A DNA stretch of 64,000 nucleotides from assembly GCA_041320695.1 (NCBI GenBank), contig JBGGOQ010000001.1, positions 1 through 64,000 of the forward strand. Direction: 5' to 3'. Made by a program: the position numbers and the translations under genes. The notes below the pieces were generated by a model that was not told the DNA's origin, made no database searches, and saw only the letters and a program-made list of their open reading frames with translations. Positions 37,326 to 47,695 of the stretch are shown piece after piece. The stretch is from Caldicellulosiruptoraceae bacterium PP1. Its GTDB lineage: Bacteria > Bacillota > Thermoanaerobacteria > Caldicellulosiruptorales > Caldicellulosiruptoraceae. The stretch's first letter is position 1. Each line of letters begins with the position of its first letter.

Positions 37326-37352
37326 AAAGTGGTTTAAAGTGGAGGGAAGTGG
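37326..37352 (+). promoter_or_regulatory. GTGG repeats, probable MraZ boxes
   Basis: Three GTGG words (in AAAGTGGTTTAAAGTGGAGGGAAGTGG, here described rather than listed singly) spaced 10 bases apart lie between the promoter and the mraZ ATG. This matches the repeated GTGG sites known for MraZ in other bacteria. Confidence 0.65.
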
Positions 37353-37355
37353 ATA

Positions 37356-37787
37356 ATGTTAATTGGTGAATACAAACATACCATAGATACTAAAGGAAGA
37401 TTAATACTTCCCTCAAAATTTCGTGAGGAATTAAACGAAAGATTTATAATTACTAAGGGTTTAGATAACTGTTTATTTGGTTATTCACTTCAAGAATGGA
37501 CAATATTAGAAGAAAAACTTAAAAAGCTACCTCTTACAAATAAAGATGCAAGAGCATTCTTGAGATTTTTTTTCTCAGGAGCAAGTGACGTCGAAGTGGA
37601 CAAGCAGGGTAGAATTTTAATTCCACAAAATCTAAGAGAATACGCCAATATTGAAAAGGATGTATTTGTAATTGGTGTTATGACAAGAATAGAAATATGG
37701 AGTGAAAGCAACTGGCAAAAATATAATAGCCAAGAAAATTTAAGTGTTGATATGATTGCTGAAAAAATGCAAGAATTAGGAATATAG
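37356..37787 (+). CDS. mraZ: transcriptional regulator MraZ
   Basis: MraZ binds repeated sites in the leader of the division and cell-wall cluster and regulates it. The 143 residues contain two AbrB/SpoVT-like halves, [14 protein letters not shown] and [23 protein letters not shown] precedes the ATG. Just upstream, GTGG-containing words recur (AAAGTGG, AAAGTGGAG, GAAGTGG between 37326 and 37351). MraZ boxes are usually GTGG repeats, so this stretch is the likely autoregulatory operator. Confidence 0.95.
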   Translation: MLIGEYKHTIDTKGRLILPSKFREELNERFIITKGLDNCLFGYSLQEWTILEEKLKKLPLTNKDARAFLRFFFSGASDVEVDKQGRILIPQNLREYANIEKDVFVIGVMTRIEIWSESNWQKYNSQENLSVDMIAEKMQELGI

Positions 37788-37798
37788 AGGAGATTATA

Positions 37799-38719
37799 AT
37801 GAGCCATATACCAGTTTTATTAAATGAGTCTATTAGTTATTTAATAACTAAAAAAGATGGTATTTATATTGATGCAACTTTTGGATATGGAGGGCATTCA
37901 AAAAAAATTCTTGAAAGTATTTCTCCTAATGGATTATTAATTGCTATTGATCGCGATATTAATGCTATAAATGAAGGGAAAAAGAATTTTGCCAATATAG
38001 ATAATTTTAAGCTATATCATTCAAATTTTTCTCAAATTAATGAGATTTTAAAAAATCTTAATATTTCTAAAGTAGATGGAATTTTATTCGATTTTGGAGT
38101 TTCTTCAATGCAAATCGATAATCCAGAAAGAGGCTTTTCATATAATAGTGATGCGTTTTTGGATATGAGAATGGATCAAACACAAAAATTATCTGCGTAT
38201 GATGTTATTAATACTTATTCGGAAGAACAACTTTGTTTTATTATCAAAGAATATGGTGAAGAAAGATTTGCAAAAAAAATAGCAAGAAAAATAGTAGAAA
38301 CTAGGACAAAAAATGAGATAAAAACTTGTGGCCAATTAAATGAAATTGTAAATAGCGTTGTTCCAAAACCAAGAGATGGATCAAATCCTGCAAGAAGAAC
38401 TTTCCAAGCTATAAGAATTGAAGTTAATGATGAGCTTGGAGAAATAAAAGAAGCACTTAATAAAGCTATTGATATTTTAAATAGTGGTGGTCGTATTTGT
38501 GCAATTTCATTTCATTCACTTGAGGATAGGATTGTCAAGGAATTTTTTAGATTTGAATCTCTAAGTTGTATTTGTCCTAAAGATATACCAGTATGTGTTT
38601 GTAATAAGACAAAGACATTAGATATTATCACAAAAAAGCCAATAACTCCATCACAAGAAGAGTTGCAGATTAACAAAAGGAGTCATAGTGCCAAATTAAG
38701 AGTAGCCCAAAAGATATAG
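37799..38719 (+). CDS. rsmH: 16S rRNA (cytosine-1402-N4) methyltransferase
   Basis: RsmH (MraW) methylates C1402 in the ribosomal P site. The 306-residue protein starts MSHIPVLLNESI, with the SAM-binding DATFGYGGHSKKIL and the segments FDFGVSSMQIDNPERGFSY and RRTFQAIRIEVNDEL. GAGGAG precedes the ATG. It lies between mraZ and ftsL as in nearly all dcw clusters. Confidence 0.97.
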   Translation: MSHIPVLLNESISYLITKKDGIYIDATFGYGGHSKKILESISPNGLLIAIDRDINAINEGKKNFANIDNFKLYHSNFSQINEILKNLNISKVDGILFDFGVSSMQIDNPERGFSYNSDAFLDMRMDQTQKLSAYDVINTYSEEQLCFIIKEYGEERFAKKIARKIVETRTKNEIKTCGQLNEIVNSVVPKPRDGSNPARRTFQAIRIEVNDELGEIKEALNKAIDILNSGGRICAISFHSLEDRIVKEFFRFESLSCICPKDIPVCVCNKTKTLDIITKKPITPSQEELQINKRSHSAKLRVAQKI

Positions 38720-38731
38720 GAGGGAAATGAT

Positions 38732-39229
38732 ATGTACAAATCAAATGTTTTATATAATGACCCATTTGAATATCAAATAGAAGAACGACAAAATAAGTTA
38801 GAAGAAGTTAATAAGAAGAATCAGATACGAAAAGAATTAAAAAATGTTAAAAATAGATCTAGAAAGGAATATATAAAAAGAATAATAATTATTTCTATAT
38901 TGGGTTCACTGATTTTTTTAATGATTGCAGGCTTTGTTCAAATAACCTTTGAAAGAGATAGACTTTATTCATTGCAGAAAGAGCTAAAAGAACAAATAGA
39001 TATAAACAAAGAATTAAAGATAAAAATAAATACCTCTGTTAACTTAATAGATATAGAAAAAATAGCAAAAGAAAAATATAATATGAACGATATAATAGAT
39101 TCACAAGTTATATATGTTTCAATTAATAATAAAAATAATAATTCGAGTACCATTGCTAAAGATCAAAAAGCAGAGTATGATAATAATATTGTGACTTCAA
39201 TAATAAACTTTATTAAGAAGGTCTTTTAA
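38732..39229 (+). CDS. ftsL: cell-division protein FtsL
   Basis: A 165-residue bitopic protein: a highly charged cytoplasmic N-terminus (1-50), one membrane segment (about 51-72), then a coiled coil (FERDRLYSLQKELKEQIDINKEL) and the IEKIAKEKYNM motif typical of FtsL/DivIC proteins. It would join FtsQ and DivIC in the divisome. Identification rests mostly on position (rsmH-ftsL-pbp) and topology. The next gene overlaps its stop by TAATG. Confidence 0.85.
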   Translation: MYKSNVLYNDPFEYQIEERQNKLEEVNKKNQIRKELKNVKNRSRKEYIKRIIIISILGSLIFLMIAGFVQITFERDRLYSLQKELKEQIDINKELKIKINTSVNLIDIEKIAKEKYNMNDIIDSQVIYVSINNKNNNSSTIAKDQKAEYDNNIVTSIINFIKKVF

Positions 39230-41406
39230 TGTTTGGAGGAAGTAGATTGAAAGAGGCTTCAATAAAAATAAAGAAAAGAATTCTATTTTCGTTAGTTATT
39301 TTTTTAATGTTATATATTGTATTAGTAATGAGGCTTTCTTATCTTCAACTTATTAAAGGTGAAGAGTATAAAAAGAAGGCTTTTTCTCAGTGGACTAGAG
39401 AAAAATTTGTTGCTCCAAAAAGAGGTAATATTGTTGACAGAAACGGCAAAATACTTGCAATTTCAGTTTCAGCAGATACTGTTGTTGCAACCATAAATCA
39501 AATAAAGGACAAAGAATTAACGGCAAAAACATTATCGAGTATTTTAAATATAGATTATAACAAAATACTAGAAAAATTAAATCAGAAAAACGTCTCAGAT
39601 GTTTACATAGCAAAAAATATTGACAAAGAAGTATCAGATAAAATACGAAAGAAGAATTTGCCAGGGATATATTTAACAGGTGGGACAAAAAGAGTATATC
39701 CTAATGGCAATTTTTTGTCGCATGTTTTAGGTTTTACTGGTGCTGATGACCAAGGACTTTATGGAATTGAATATCAGTATGATAAATATCTAAAAGGAAA
39801 ACCAGGTAGTATTGCATCAGAAACAGATGCAAAAGGTAGAACAACTCCATTTTCTCAAGAATTTTTCAGAAAGCCAATTGATGGATATGATGTTATGTTA
39901 ACCATTGATGAGACAATACAGCATTTTGCAGAAAAATATGCTACAAAAGCTTTATTAGAGAATAAAGCAAAAAGTGTAACGATTATAGTAGAAAAGGTTG
40001 ACAATGGAGAAATATTAGCATTGGTTAACAAACCTGATTTTGATCCAAATAATCCACAGCAATTGCTTTTTAAAGAAAGATATCCTGATTATGAAACTAA
40101 GACATTACAAGAAAAATTGAACATTATTCAATCTCAATGGAGAAACAGAGCATTAAATGATACTTATGAACCTGGATCTACTTTCAAAATTGTTACTGCT
40201 GCAGCAGGTCTTGCTGAAAATGTAGTAAATGAAAATAGCGAGTTTTACTGTAAAGGTTATGTAAATGTTGCAAATACAATTCTTAGATGCTGGAGATATT
40301 ACAATCCTCATGGACATGAAAATTTTGTCCAAGGTGTTCAAAATTCATGCAATCCTGTTTTTATTGAAGTAGGGCAAAGACTTGGGAAAGAAAATCTATA
40401 TAAGTATATTAATGCATTTGGTTTTGGCCAAAAAACAGGTATTGATCTTCCTGGTGAAGCAAAAGGTATTGTTCAGGATATTAATAAAGTTGGGCCTGTT
40501 GAACTTGCTACAATTTCATTTGGCCAAGGGATAAGTTCTACGCCAATACAAGTAATCAATATGATAAATACTGTTGCAAATAATGGTATTTGGGTGAAAC
40601 CACATATTGTAAAAAGTATATATGATAATGATAAAAAGTTAATTAAAAGCTTTGACTCAGATCCTAAAAAAAGAGTTTTACCAGAATCGGTAGCTAAAAG
40701 GCTACAAGATATTTTGAAAACTGTTGTATCAGAAGGAACTGGTCATAATGCCTATATCATAGGTTATAGGGTTGCAGGAAAAACTGGTACCTCTCAGAAA
40801 TATGACAAAACTACAAAAAGATATATAGCATCTTTTGGAGGCTTTGCTCCAGCTGATAACCCTTTGATAAGTGTATTGATTGTTATTGATGAACCAGATC
40901 CTTCGTTGTATTATGGTGGTCTTATTGCTGCACCAATTGCTCGAGAATTAATTAATGATATAATGAAATATTATGAAATCGAACCTCAATATACACAAGA
41001 AGAATTAAAGAAAATTGAACTTTATAAAGAATATATGGTTCCAGATGTAGTTGGATTAGATGTTGAAAAGGCAAAACAAAATATTATTGACAGCAAGTTT
41101 AAATATATCATTGTTGGAGATAAAGATAAGATAGTGAAACAAACACCAAAGCCTGGTTTTATGATAAAAGAAGGCTCATCAATTATTTTATATACTGAGG
41201 ACAAAGAGATGCAAAAAGTTAAAGTGCCATCAGTTTTAGGTTTGGATATTCAATCTGCTCAGAACATATTAAACCAAAATATGCTTAACATAAGAATTCG
41301 AGGTATCAAAGGTAATGCAATAAAACAAGATCCTAAACCAGGTGAAGAAGTTAATGTAGGCACAATTGTGGAAGTTGAATTTGTAGATAAAGAGAATGCT
41401 GAATAA
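39229..41406 (+). CDS. class B penicillin-binding protein with two PASTA domains (FtsI/SpoVD type)
   Basis: A 725-residue membrane-anchored transpeptidase with one N-terminal membrane segment (about 16-37), a pedestal domain and the transpeptidase domain. The active-site Ser is in EPGSTFKIV, with SCN in QNSCNPVF and KTG in AGKTGTSQ. Two C-terminal PASTA repeats start near MVPDVVGLDVEKAK and KVPSVLGLDIQSAQ. It cross-links septal peptidoglycan. Bacillus has pbpB and spoVD here; this cluster has only one, so it may serve division, spore cortex or both, and I leave the symbol open. Confidence 0.92.
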   Translation: MFGGSRLKEASIKIKKRILFSLVIFLMLYIVLVMRLSYLQLIKGEEYKKKAFSQWTREKFVAPKRGNIVDRNGKILAISVSADTVVATINQIKDKELTAKTLSSILNIDYNKILEKLNQKNVSDVYIAKNIDKEVSDKIRKKNLPGIYLTGGTKRVYPNGNFLSHVLGFTGADDQGLYGIEYQYDKYLKGKPGSIASETDAKGRTTPFSQEFFRKPIDGYDVMLTIDETIQHFAEKYATKALLENKAKSVTIIVEKVDNGEILALVNKPDFDPNNPQQLLFKERYPDYETKTLQEKLNIIQSQWRNRALNDTYEPGSTFKIVTAAAGLAENVVNENSEFYCKGYVNVANTILRCWRYYNPHGHENFVQGVQNSCNPVFIEVGQRLGKENLYKYINAFGFGQKTGIDLPGEAKGIVQDINKVGPVELATISFGQGISSTPIQVINMINTVANNGIWVKPHIVKSIYDNDKKLIKSFDSDPKKRVLPESVAKRLQDILKTVVSEGTGHNAYIIGYRVAGKTGTSQKYDKTTKRYIASFGGFAPADNPLISVLIVIDEPDPSLYYGGLIAAPIARELINDIMKYYEIEPQYTQEELKKIELYKEYMVPDVVGLDVEKAKQNIIDSKFKYIIVGDKDKIVKQTPKPGFMIKEGSSIILYTEDKEMQKVKVPSVLGLDIQSAQNILNQNMLNIRIRGIKGNAIKQDPKPGEEVNVGTIVEVEFVDKENAE

Positions 41407-41420
41407 GGAGATGACTCTTT

Positions 41421-42899
41421 ATGAAATTTTCAGATTTAATTAAAGTAGTTGATATTAGTGAATTAAAACTAAATGAAGACTTTGTTGTAAATAATGTATC
41501 ATGCAATTCAAAAGAAGTTAATGCTAATGATGTTTTTGTTTGCATTAAAGGATTTAAGACTGATGGACATTTATTTATAAATGATGCTATCAATAATGGA
41601 GCTAAAGCAGTTATTGTAGATAATTTTTATGATACACATATGTTACCCGAAAATATTAATTACGTAAAAACTTCAAATACTCGTAAAGCACTGGCAAAAT
41701 TGTCTGCTCATTTATATAATTATCCTTCAAAAGAAATGATTGTTATAGGTGTAACTGGGACTAATGGAAAAACATCTACGACATATATGATAAAGTCAAT
41801 ACTTGAACATAAAGGTATTAAAACTGGATTAATTGGAACAATAAAAAATATGATTGGTTATAAAGTAATTCCTACAGAAAGAACAACTCCTGAATCAAAT
41901 GATCTTCAAAAGCTTTTTTATCAAATGAAACAAGAAGATGTTAAGGCTGTTGTTATGGAAGTTTCTTCACACTCATTAGAATTAAGTAGAGTTGATGAAA
42001 CTGATTTTGATGTTGGCGTTTTTACTAACTTAACTCAAGATCATCTTGATTTTCATCAAAATATGGATAATTACTTTAATGCAAAACTAAAATTATTTAA
42101 AAAAAGTAAGAAATCAGTTATTAATATAGACGATGAATGGGGAAAGAAGATTATTGAAAATAAAAATATTGGAGATATTTTGTGCTATTCAATTAACGAT
42201 AGTTCGGATGTTATTGCTAAGAACATAAAAATATTTGTTGATAAGAGTACATTTGATATAGAGTATAATGGAGAAGTTATTAATATTATACTAAATATAC
42301 CTGGATATTTTTCAATTTATAATGCTTTAGCAGCAGCTACTACTGCTATTCATTTAGGTATTGATCTTGAGACTATAAAGAATGGTTTAAATAAAATAAA
42401 GGGAATTTCTGGGAGATTTGAAATTGTGGAATCAAATCCAAAGTTCACAATTGTAGTTGATTATGCACATACCCCAGATGGTATTGAAAATTTGATGAGG
42501 ACAGTTAAAACTGTTGCAAAAGGAAGGAAAGTACTATTATTTGGATGTGGCGGAGATAGGGATAGAACAAAAAGGCCAATAATGGGTGAAATTGCTGGCA
42601 ACATGGCTGATTATGTAATTGTTACATCTGATAACCCGAGATGCGAGGATCCTCAAAAAATAATTGATGATATAATAGAAGGCATTAGGAAAACAAATGT
42701 AGATTATATAGTAATTCCTGATAGATATGAAGCAATAAAGTATGCAATAATGAATGCTAAGCCAAATGATTTTATTGTCCTTGCTGGAAAAGGACATGAA
42801 GATTATCAAATAATTATGAATGAGAAAATTCATTTTGATGAACGAGAAGTAGTAGCCAAAATTTTGGAGGAAATAAAAAATGAAACTAACATTATCTGA
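41421..42899 (+). CDS. murE: UDP-MurNAc-tripeptide synthetase, meso-DAP type
   Basis: MurE adds the third residue to UDP-MurNAc-L-Ala-D-Glu. The 492 residues have the ATP loop VTGTNGKTST, the Mur-ligase centre and the C-terminal signature TSDNPRCEDP. The DNPR motif is typical of enzymes that use meso-diaminopimelate rather than lysine, so the wall peptide is probably DAP-type. The murF start lies 20 bases inside its 3' end, which couples the two genes. AAGGAG precedes the ATG. Confidence 0.95.
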   Translation: MKFSDLIKVVDISELKLNEDFVVNNVSCNSKEVNANDVFVCIKGFKTDGHLFINDAINNGAKAVIVDNFYDTHMLPENINYVKTSNTRKALAKLSAHLYNYPSKEMIVIGVTGTNGKTSTTYMIKSILEHKGIKTGLIGTIKNMIGYKVIPTERTTPESNDLQKLFYQMKQEDVKAVVMEVSSHSLELSRVDETDFDVGVFTNLTQDHLDFHQNMDNYFNAKLKLFKKSKKSVINIDDEWGKKIIENKNIGDILCYSINDSSDVIAKNIKIFVDKSTFDIEYNGEVINIILNIPGYFSIYNALAAATTAIHLGIDLETIKNGLNKIKGISGRFEIVESNPKFTIVVDYAHTPDGIENLMRTVKTVAKGRKVLLFGCGGDRDRTKRPIMGEIAGNMADYVIVTSDNPRCEDPQKIIDDIIEGIRKTNVDYIVIPDRYEAIKYAIMNAKPNDFIVLAGKGHEDYQIIMNEKIHFDEREVVAKILEEIKNETNII

Positions 42900-44235
42900 A
42901 ATTGCTATTGCTGTTAATGGAAAATTAAATAAACAAAAATACTGTGATATTATTGTAAACAGTTTTGGAATAGATAGTAGGGTAACAGGAGAAAATCAGC
43001 TTTTTATTCCACTTAAAGGCAATAAATTTGATGGCCATGATTTTATTTTTGATGCTATTAATAGAGGATATATAGCATCTTTTTCCGAACGTGAAAATTC
43101 TAATTATGATTTTCCAGTAATTTATGTTAAAGATTGCTTGAAAGCATTACAAAAATTAGCTCAATATGTAAGAAATAAAAACAAAGATATATTAATTATT
43201 GGTGTTACTGGTAGCGTAGGCAAAACAACCACAAAGGAATATGTATATAATGTATTAAATTCGAAATATAAAACAAGCAAAACAATTGGTAATTATAACA
43301 ATCATATAGGATTACCATTATCTTTTCTTAATATGTCTGATGACATAGAAGCTTGCGTTTTGGAAATGGGAATGAGCAATTTTGGTGAGATATCTTTACT
43401 ATCAAAAATTGTAAAACCTAATATAGCTATAATTACAAATATTGGTGTTTCACATATTGAACATTTAAAAACAAGAGAAAACATCTTCAAAGCGAAAGCA
43501 GAAATCCAAGATGGAATGCCAGATGATGGTATTGTAATAATAAACAATGATAATGATATCATTTATAGATTAAAAGGAAAACTTATAAAAAAATATATTA
43601 CAGTTGGAATTGAAAATGATTCTGATATTAGAGCAAGTAATATAATTCAAACTGATAAGGGATTTGAATTTAAGATAGATAATAAAACATATAAAATAAC
43701 CTCGAAAAGTTATCATGATATATATAATGCTCTATTTGCTATTGCTGTTTCAAAACTAATTAATATCAAATATGACTTGGTATTTCAATCAATAAGCAAA
43801 GATATAAAATTAAAACATAGATTTGAAATAATAGAAAATAACGGGATAATAATAATTGATGATAGCTATAATGCTAGTACTAATTCAATGGAATCAGCAC
43901 TTTATACTGTGAACAAAATGGTTGGTAATAGGAGGATCGCTGTTTTAGGTGATATGCTTGAATTAGGTGATTTAACAATTGCTGAGCATAACAAGATTGG
44001 AGACCTAATTAATAAACTAAATTATGATGTTGTACTATGTGTTGGTAATTATAGTAAATATATATATGAAAGGATAAAAGATAATAGTAAATTAATTTCA
44101 AAATATTTATCTAACGAAGAAGCTTTACGATTTTTAAGAGAATATTCGAAACCAGGTGACGTAATTTTATTTAAAGCATCAAGAGGTGTAAAGCTAGATC
44201 AAATGATAAACGAATTTTTAGGAGGAATTAACTAA
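42880..44235 (+). CDS. murF: UDP-MurNAc-tripeptide--D-Ala-D-Ala ligase
   Basis: MurF completes the pentapeptide by adding D-Ala-D-Ala. The 451 residues have the ATP loop [25 protein letters not shown], the ALEMGMS-like segment [12 protein letters not shown] and the C-terminal DDSYNAST with LGDMLELG. It overlaps murE by 20 bases, its ribosome site GGAGG lying in murE. mraY follows two bases after its stop. Confidence 0.95.
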   Translation: MKLTLSEIAIAVNGKLNKQKYCDIIVNSFGIDSRVTGENQLFIPLKGNKFDGHDFIFDAINRGYIASFSERENSNYDFPVIYVKDCLKALQKLAQYVRNKNKDILIIGVTGSVGKTTTKEYVYNVLNSKYKTSKTIGNYNNHIGLPLSFLNMSDDIEACVLEMGMSNFGEISLLSKIVKPNIAIITNIGVSHIEHLKTRENIFKAKAEIQDGMPDDGIVIINNDNDIIYRLKGKLIKKYITVGIENDSDIRASNIIQTDKGFEFKIDNKTYKITSKSYHDIYNALFAIAVSKLINIKYDLVFQSISKDIKLKHRFEIIENNGIIIIDDSYNASTNSMESALYTVNKMVGNRRIAVLGDMLELGDLTIAEHNKIGDLINKLNYDVVLCVGNYSKYIYERIKDNSKLISKYLSNEEALRFLREYSKPGDVILFKASRGVKLDQMINEFLGGIN

Positions 44236-44236
44236 A

Positions 44237-45193
44237 ATGATAGATTTAGATACTATATTTTCAATTATTCTTTCTTTTGTAATTGTTTTAGTATTAACCC
44301 CTATACTAATCCCATTTTTAAGGTATCTTAAGTGTGGTCAAACTGTAAGGAATGATGGTCCGCAAAGCCATAAGAAAAAAAGCGGGACACCTACTATGGG
44401 TGGTATTATAATATTACTTGGAATTTTAATTACCTCATTATTATTTTATTCAAAATATCCCAAAATTGGTGCACCATTAGTTGTAACTATATGTTTTGGA
44501 ATAATAGGATTTATTGACGATTTTATTAAAGTAGTTTTAAAAAGATCATTAGGTTTGAAAGCTAGAGAAAAATTAGTTTTACAATTTCTAATTAGTATTG
44601 TATTTCTATTTTTTGTTTATAAATATATTGGAAGTGATGTATACATACCATTTATTAATAAGTACATTGATTTAGGCATAGCTTATATTCCAATTATGTC
44701 AGTTTTAATGGTATTAACTGTAAATGCTGTAAACTTAACTGACGGTTTAGATGGATTAGCAAGTGGTGTAACATTAATTGTATCATTATTCTTAGCTGTA
44801 ATTTCGATATTCAGTAAACAAAATGATATGGCAATATTTTCTGGAGCTCTGGTTGGTGCTTGTATGGGCTTTTTGAGATATAATGCTCATCCTGCATCAG
44901 TATTTATGGGAGATACAGGCTCACTTCTTTTAGGCGGTGCTATATTTTCAGTAGCAGTAATATTAAAACAGCCAGTATTAGTTTTTATTATAGGCGGCCT
45001 TTATATGATAGAAGCACTTTCTGTTATAATACAAGTCATATTTTATAAGTTGACTAAAAAAAGGGTTTTTAGAATGGCACCATTGCATCATCATTTTGAA
45101 CTCTTAGGATGGGAAGAACCAAAGGTTGTTGTATTATTTTGGATAGTGACTATTGTTTTTTGCTTACTTGCATTACTAATTATTCAATTATAA
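44237..45193 (+). CDS. mraY: phospho-MurNAc-pentapeptide transferase
   Basis: MraY makes lipid I on the inner leaflet of the membrane. The 318-residue, ten-segment membrane protein has the family motifs KSGTPTMGG, the [10 protein letters not shown] Asp cluster, [11 protein letters not shown] and [21 protein letters not shown] inside murF serves as ribosome site. Confidence 0.96.
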   Translation: MIDLDTIFSIILSFVIVLVLTPILIPFLRYLKCGQTVRNDGPQSHKKKSGTPTMGGIIILLGILITSLLFYSKYPKIGAPLVVTICFGIIGFIDDFIKVVLKRSLGLKAREKLVLQFLISIVFLFFVYKYIGSDVYIPFINKYIDLGIAYIPIMSVLMVLTVNAVNLTDGLDGLASGVTLIVSLFLAVISIFSKQNDMAIFSGALVGACMGFLRYNAHPASVFMGDTGSLLLGGAIFSVAVILKQPVLVFIIGGLYMIEALSVIIQVIFYKLTKKRVFRMAPLHHHFELLGWEEPKVVVLFWIVTIVFCLLALLIIQL

Positions 45194-45214
45194 AAGACTA
45201 TGGAGGTAATATAT

Positions 45215-46588
45215 GTGAATGTTAAAAATAAAATAATTGCAGTGGTTGGTGCCGCTAAGAGCGGAATTTCAGTTTGCAGATTTCTTGTTAAAAATGGGGC
45301 AAAAGTATTATTATTTGATGCTAAATCAGAAGATAAATTTACAAATGAAGAAATAAGTAAATTAAAAAGTTTGGGGGTAGAACTTTATTTAGGGGAGGAA
45401 CCTGATGATTGTTTAGAAAATATCAATTATATTGTTTTAAGCCCTGGCGTGCCAGCTGACAAACCATTTATTTCAAAAGCTAAAAAATTAGGAATTGAGG
45501 TTATAGGTGAAGTAGAGTTGGCATATAGATATTGCAAAAGCAACAAAATTATAGCAATAACAGGTACAAACGGTAAAACAACAACTACAACATTAACAAC
45601 TGAATTATTGAAGAATGCAGGTTATAACGTAAAAATGTGTGGTAATATTGGAGTACCATTCATTGACTGTGTTGAAGATAGCAGTGATGGTGACGTGTTT
45701 GTTCTGGAAATAAGTAGTTTTCAGCTTGAAACAATTGAGAAATTTAAACCATATGTTGCAGCAATATTAAATATTACTCCAGATCATCTTGATAGGCACA
45801 AAACGTTGTCTGAATATATAAATGCAAAATTAAAAATATTTAGTAATATGGATAACAATTGCTTTTCAGTTTTAAATATGGATAATTCGGAAACGAAAAT
45901 GTTAATAGATGATGTTCATGGGAAATTAATAAAATTTTCAAAATGGGAATTAAATTATGAAAATTCAGTGTACTCAAAGGCTGGGATAATATATATAAAA
46001 TATAATAATAAGGTTATACCTGTTATGAATGTATCAGATATTTTTATTCCAGGAGAACATAACTTAGAAAATGCTTTGGCAGCCATTGCATGCACATTGC
46101 CATTTAATATACCTCCTGACGTTATTAGAGAAACATTGAGAATTTTTAAAGGTGTTGAACACAGAATTGAATATATTACTACTTTAAATAAGAGAAAATT
46201 CTATAACGATTCGAAAGGTACAAATACTGATGCTGCCATAAAAGCGTTAAATTCTTTTAAGAATCCGATTATATTAATTGCTGGTGGGTATGATAAAGGC
46301 GAAGATTTTGATAATTTTGCACAGAAAATTAATGAAAAAGTGAAACATGTCATGCTTATAGGAACAACAGCTAAAAAGATATCAGATAGTTTAGAAAAAA
46401 TAAATTATAAAAATTATACTTTCTGCACTACACTAAAAGAAGCAGTAATAAAAGCATATGAAGTATCAAAGGAAGAAGATATTATTTTACTTTCTCCAGC
46501 ATGTGCAAGCTGGGATATGTTTGAAAATTACGAACAGAGAGGGAGATTATTTAAAGAATATGTCCTTGAAATTGAAAGGAGTTTGTAG
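45215..46588 (+). CDS. murD: UDP-MurNAc-L-alanine--D-glutamate ligase
   Basis: MurD adds D-Glu to UDP-MurNAc-L-Ala. It has the N-terminal Rossmann-like GAAKSGISVCRFL, the ATP loop AITGTNGKTTTT, and NITPDHLDRH and NDSKGTNTDA. I chose GTG 45215 (457 residues, MNVKNKIIAVVG) because the upstream in-frame ATG at 45200 is part of the ribosome site TATGGAGG itself. ftsW follows after 3 bases. Confidence 0.95.
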   Translation: MNVKNKIIAVVGAAKSGISVCRFLVKNGAKVLLFDAKSEDKFTNEEISKLKSLGVELYLGEEPDDCLENINYIVLSPGVPADKPFISKAKKLGIEVIGEVELAYRYCKSNKIIAITGTNGKTTTTTLTTELLKNAGYNVKMCGNIGVPFIDCVEDSSDGDVFVLEISSFQLETIEKFKPYVAAILNITPDHLDRHKTLSEYINAKLKIFSNMDNNCFSVLNMDNSETKMLIDDVHGKLIKFSKWELNYENSVYSKAGIIYIKYNNKVIPVMNVSDIFIPGEHNLENALAAIACTLPFNIPPDVIRETLRIFKGVEHRIEYITTLNKRKFYNDSKGTNTDAAIKALNSFKNPIILIAGGYDKGEDFDNFAQKINEKVKHVMLIGTTAKKISDSLEKINYKNYTFCTTLKEAVIKAYEVSKEEDIILLSPACASWDMFENYEQRGRLFKEYVLEIERSL

Positions 46589-46591
46589 TTA

Positions 46592-47695
46592 ATGGAGAAA
46601 AAAATGATAGACTATCCTCTCTTTTTTATAGCGATACTATTATCACTATTTGGGATAATTATGATATTTAGTGCAAGCTATTATTATGCATACTATAATA
46701 CCGCAAACCATGATAGTTATCATTTTCTTAAAAAACAGCTATTAGGATTTGTATTAGGCTTATTTATAATGTATGTTACTTCCTATATTGATTATAGAAT
46801 TTTTAAGAAATTTGCTATTATTATATATCTGTGTGGTTTATTTTCATTGATACTGGTTTTAGTGCCAGGAATAGGGAAATTAGTTAACGATGCTAGAAGA
46901 TGGATTGATATTGGCCCAATTCAATTCCAACCATCTGAACTTGGTAAATTTGCTTTAGTGATAATTGTTGCATACATTCTGGATAAATATATTAAAGATA
47001 AACTATCATTGAAAATATTTCTTATTGTTATGATTTTAACTGGACTTTATTTTTTCTTGATATATAAAGAACCTAACATGTCTACTGGTTTAATTATTCT
47101 GGGTATAGCATTTGTAATGCTATTTGTTGGAGGTTTAAATCTATCATATATATTTATAAGTATAATTACTGCAGCACCTATTTTATATATTTTAACTATA
47201 AAAGAATCTTATAGACTTTCGAGAATACAAACTATGCTAGATCCTTGGAGTGACCCAAAAGGGAAAGGATATCAAGTTATTCAATCTCTATATGCTATCG
47301 GTTCAGGTGGACTTTTTGGCCAAGGTATAGGTCAGAGCAGACAAAAATTATTATATATTCCTGAACCACATACAGACTTCATTTTTTCGATAACATGCGA
47401 AGAATTAGGATTTATTGGTGCTTGCTTTGTAATTATTCTTTTTATACTATTTGTTTGGAGAGGTATTGTTATAGCTCTTCAAGCTCCTGATAGATTTGGT
47501 ACATTTATTGCTTTTGGTGTAACTGCAATTATCGCACTTCAATCAATATTAAATATTGCCGTAGTTACAGCTTCTATCCCAGCTACTGGTGTTCCATTAC
47601 CTTTTATAACATATGGCGGCTCTTCTATTGTATTTAATTTATTTGGAGTTGGGCTTTTACTGAGTATTTCAAGGAGGATAAAAGTATTAAGATGA
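46592..47695 (+). CDS. ftsW: SEDS-family glycosyltransferase FtsW (or SpoVE)
   Basis: A 367-residue, ten-segment membrane protein of the SEDS family, which polymerises glycan strands with a class B PBP. Family signatures are visible: ARRWIDIGPIQFQPSELGKF, SLYAIGSGGLFGQGIGQS, PEPHTDFIFSITCEELG and TGVPLPFITYGGSS. At this dcw position Bacillus carries spoVE and other bacteria ftsW; sequence alone does not separate the two. It overlaps murG by ATGA. Confidence 0.9.
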   Translation: MEKKMIDYPLFFIAILLSLFGIIMIFSASYYYAYYNTANHDSYHFLKKQLLGFVLGLFIMYVTSYIDYRIFKKFAIIIYLCGLFSLILVLVPGIGKLVNDARRWIDIGPIQFQPSELGKFALVIIVAYILDKYIKDKLSLKIFLIVMILTGLYFFLIYKEPNMSTGLIILGIAFVMLFVGGLNLSYIFISIITAAPILYILTIKESYRLSRIQTMLDPWSDPKGKGYQVIQSLYAIGSGGLFGQGIGQSRQKLLYIPEPHTDFIFSITCEELGFIGACFVIILFILFVWRGIVIALQAPDRFGTFIAFGVTAIIALQSILNIAVVTASIPATGVPLPFITYGGSSIVFNLFGVGLLLSISRRIKVLR

